This document shows, piece after piece, positions 7,435 through 11,362 of a DNA stretch of 11,362 nucleotides; the first letter of the stretch is position 1; each line of letters begins with the position of its first letter. The position numbers and the translations under genes are program-made. Below the pieces are notes generated by a model that saw only the letters and a program-made list of their open reading frames with translations, was not told where the DNA came from and ran no database searches. This DNA is from Actinomycetota bacterium (GTDB lineage: Bacteria; Actinomycetota; Acidimicrobiia; Acidimicrobiales; BP-101). The stretch covers positions 1-11,362 of the forward strand of contig JAUTXA010000020.1 in assembly GCA_030838265.1 (NCBI GenBank), given 5' to 3'.

Positions 7435-7440
7435 TATCCT
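7435..7440 (+). promoter_or_regulatory. Putative -10 box of a leaderless uvrA promoter
   Basis: TATCCT fits TANNNT and ends six bases before the uvrA GTG at 7447. The only purine-rich stretch near the start (GGAG, 7442-7445) is one base from the GTG, too close to act as a ribosome-binding site, so a leaderless message is the simpler reading. No clear -35 element and no recognisable LexA-type palindrome were seen in 7394-7446. Confidence 0.5.
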
Positions 7441-7446
7441 CGGAGC

Positions 7447-10290
<2,844 letters not shown>

Positions 10291-10292
10291 CT

Positions 10293-10310
10293 CTGGTCGA
10301 GGTCGACCGG
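10293..10310 (+). terminator. Inverted repeat just after uvrA, possible terminator or operator
   Basis: CTGGTCG (10293-10299) pairs with CGACCGG (10304-10310) around the loop AGGT, giving seven base pairs with one G-T wobble. It starts three bases after the uvrA stop and ends two bases before the -10 box of the next gene. There is no T-run, so if it terminates uvrA it does so as a U-less hairpin. Its position over the spacer and -35 region of the next promoter also allows an operator role. The core GGTCGAGGTCGACC is a perfect inverted repeat. No protein can be assigned to it. Confidence 0.35.
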
Positions 10311-10312
10311 CC

Positions 10313-10318
10313 CATACT
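10313..10318 (+). promoter_or_regulatory. Putative -10 box of a leaderless promoter for the sugar phosphotransferase gene
   Basis: CATACT is a good -10 match (consensus TATAAT at four of six positions) and ends six bases before the GTG at 10325, the same geometry as at uvrB and uvrA. No ribosome-binding site precedes the GTG except GGGAA immediately in front of it, which is too close. The -35 region is occupied by the inverted repeat at 10293-10310 and has no recognisable -35 hexamer. Confidence 0.45.
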
Positions 10319-10324
10319 GGGAAC

Positions 10325-11362
10325 GTGAGGCGCGCCGCCCGTCCGCTGATGTACCTGGGCACGGCTCTCATCGTGCTCGGGCTGGGCAAGATCCACGCTG
10401 AGTTCATCGGCCGCTACGACTTCACGGGGTCGGTTCGCTTCGCCTGGTCGCTGGCCTACATCGGCGTGTTGTGTGTGGTGGCCTACGGGATCGGGCTGCC
10501 CGACCTGCCTCGGACCGATCGTTCTGCCATCGCCTCGTCGCTGGCCGCCGCCGCCGGTGGCGCGGTGGGGATCTCGCTGCTCCAGCTCTTCACGGGCGAT
10601 GCCCTGCTGCCCCGCTTCGTGGTGTTCGGCGCCGCCCTCTCTCTCACTGCTTGGTACATCTTGACCGTCGAGGTCGCCACGGGCGGGCGCACCCGGGACG
10701 AGGAGCGAGATCGCGCCCTTTTCGTCGGGGGACGCGACGCCGCCGAGCTCCTCGCGCGTGACATCGTCCTCAGCCCGGAGCGCCCCGTCCTCTTGGTTCG
10801 GACCATGGCGGTCGATGAGGCCCAGTCGGCCTCACCGCGGAGTCGACCTCTACTCGAGGGCGTCATGGCCGAGCGGGCCTCCGTCGTGATCCTCGATCGT
10901 GACGCTCAGGCCAACGAGAACGTGGTGGGACAGGCGGCCAAGCTGCACGAGGAAGGCATCCGCATCCGCACCCTCTCGCTCTTCTACGAGGAGTGGCTCG
11001 GAAAGCTGCCGGTCAGTGAGCTCGAGCGGGTCTCGATGCTGTTCGACATCGGAGAGGTGCACCGAGCCAGGTACGGCCGCATCAAGCGGCTCTTCGATCT
11101 GGTGCTCGCGGCCTCCGGCGCCGTCGTGATGATCGTGCTCCTGCCGTTCATCGTCATCGGCGACGCTTTCGCCAACCGCGGGTCGCTCTTCTACCGGCAG
11201 GAGCGCATCGGGAAGAATGGTGAGCCGTTCAACATCTACAAATTCCGGACCATGCGCCCAGGTCCGCCGGCCGTCATGGGTGCGGGCGAGTGGACCAAGG
11301 AGCGGGATCCCCGGATCACTCCGTTCGGCGCCCTGCTGAGGCGGACCCACCTCGACGAGCTC
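10325..11362 (+). CDS. Polyprenyl-phosphate sugar phosphotransferase (WbaP/WcaJ-like initiating enzyme), 3' end outside the window
   Basis: Enzymes of this family transfer a sugar 1-phosphate from a nucleotide sugar to undecaprenyl phosphate, the first step of capsule, O-antigen or exopolysaccharide unit assembly at the inner membrane. The frame is open to the last base, giving 346 residues. Four hydrophobic helices lie at about 7-22, 37-57, 69-89 and 97-117. A Rossmann-like cytoplasmic domain with VGGRDAAELL follows (134-143), as in the long forms of the family. The catalytic domain begins with KRLFDLVLA (254-262), the re-entrant membrane segment with Pro274, YRQERIGKNGEPF (290-302), KFRTM (306-310), DPRITPFG (328-335) and LRRTHLDEL (338-346). 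Asp344-Glu345 match the family's catalytic Asp-Glu pair, and the window ends one codon later, so about 100 residues are probably missing. The GTG start is chosen for its position behind a -10 box. The sugar cannot be told from sequence. Confidence 0.93.
   Translation, partial: MRRAARPLMYLGTALIVLGLGKIHAEFIGRYDFTGSVRFAWSLAYIGVLCVVAYGIGLPDLPRTDRSAIASSLAAAAGGAVGISLLQLFTGDALLPRFVVFGAALSLTAWYILTVEVATGGRTRDEERDRALFVGGRDAAELLARDIVLSPERPVLLVRTMAVDEAQSASPRSRPLLEGVMAERASVVILDRDAQANENVVGQAAKLHEEGIRIRTLSLFYEEWLGKLPVSELERVSMLFDIGEVHRARYGRIKRLFDLVLAASGAVVMIVLLPFIVIGDAFANRGSLFYRQERIGKNGEPFNIYKFRTMRPGPPAVMGAGEWTKERDPRITPFGALLRRTHLDEL

Noticed and set aside
7306..7446. A 47-codon N-terminal extension of UvrA from an upstream GTG.
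   Set aside because: It is arginine-rich, overlaps the end of the preceding gene, and the standard UvrA N-terminus begins exactly at the GTG at 7447.
7394..7446. A LexA/SOS operator in front of uvrA, and likewise in front of uvrB.
   Set aside because: No CGAAC-N4-GTTCG-like palindrome is present in either upstream region by eye. This does not rule out a divergent LexA site or regulation from further upstream.

Overview
The window is about 11.4 kb of high-G+C DNA (roughly two thirds G+C) with every supported gene on the + strand. The layout points to an actinobacterium, possibly of the Acidimicrobiia, which I infer from gene order, composition and protein details. The coaE - uvrB - uvrA order is the arrangement I know from Actinobacteria such as Mycobacterium. 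UvrB has an actinobacterial-style P-loop (GKSAT followed by AW), and several genes appear to start without a leader, directly behind a -10 box. The species cannot be named from the sequence.

Left part (1-3045): the 3' end of coaE (dephospho-CoA kinase, 5' end outside the window), a LemA-family membrane-anchored protein that overlaps it by one base, and a complete uvrB (excinuclease ABC subunit B). The probable -10 box of uvrB is built on the stop codon of lemA.

Middle (3042-7393): three polytopic membrane proteins of unassigned function lie between uvrB and uvrA. The first two are tandem paralogues, each translationally overlapped with the gene before it (TTGA and GTGA junctions). They share a set of conserved blocks: an acidic motif in the first loop, DFWEHS, LRTE, PQWGGRY, and a C-terminal block ending in GAFY. 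The third is smaller and more distant, but also has an acidic motif just after its first membrane helix. All three look like GT-C-fold, lipid-linked-sugar glycosyltransferases or relatives; that is inference from architecture. A 66-base gap before the third gene may carry a promoter and an eight-codon leader peptide.

Right part (7447-11362): a complete uvrA (excinuclease ABC subunit A) and then a polyprenyl-phosphate sugar phosphotransferase (WbaP/WcaJ-type initiating enzyme). The window cuts this last gene directly after its expected catalytic Asp-Glu pair. It presumably opens a surface-polysaccharide locus to the right. The window thus interleaves nucleotide excision repair (UvrA/UvrB, without uvrC) with membrane glycan assembly genes.

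No tRNA, rRNA, CRISPR array, insertion sequence or prophage was recognised. No gene-free stretch exceeds 70 bases: the gaps are 6371-6436, 7394-7446 and 10291-10324, and each is described below.
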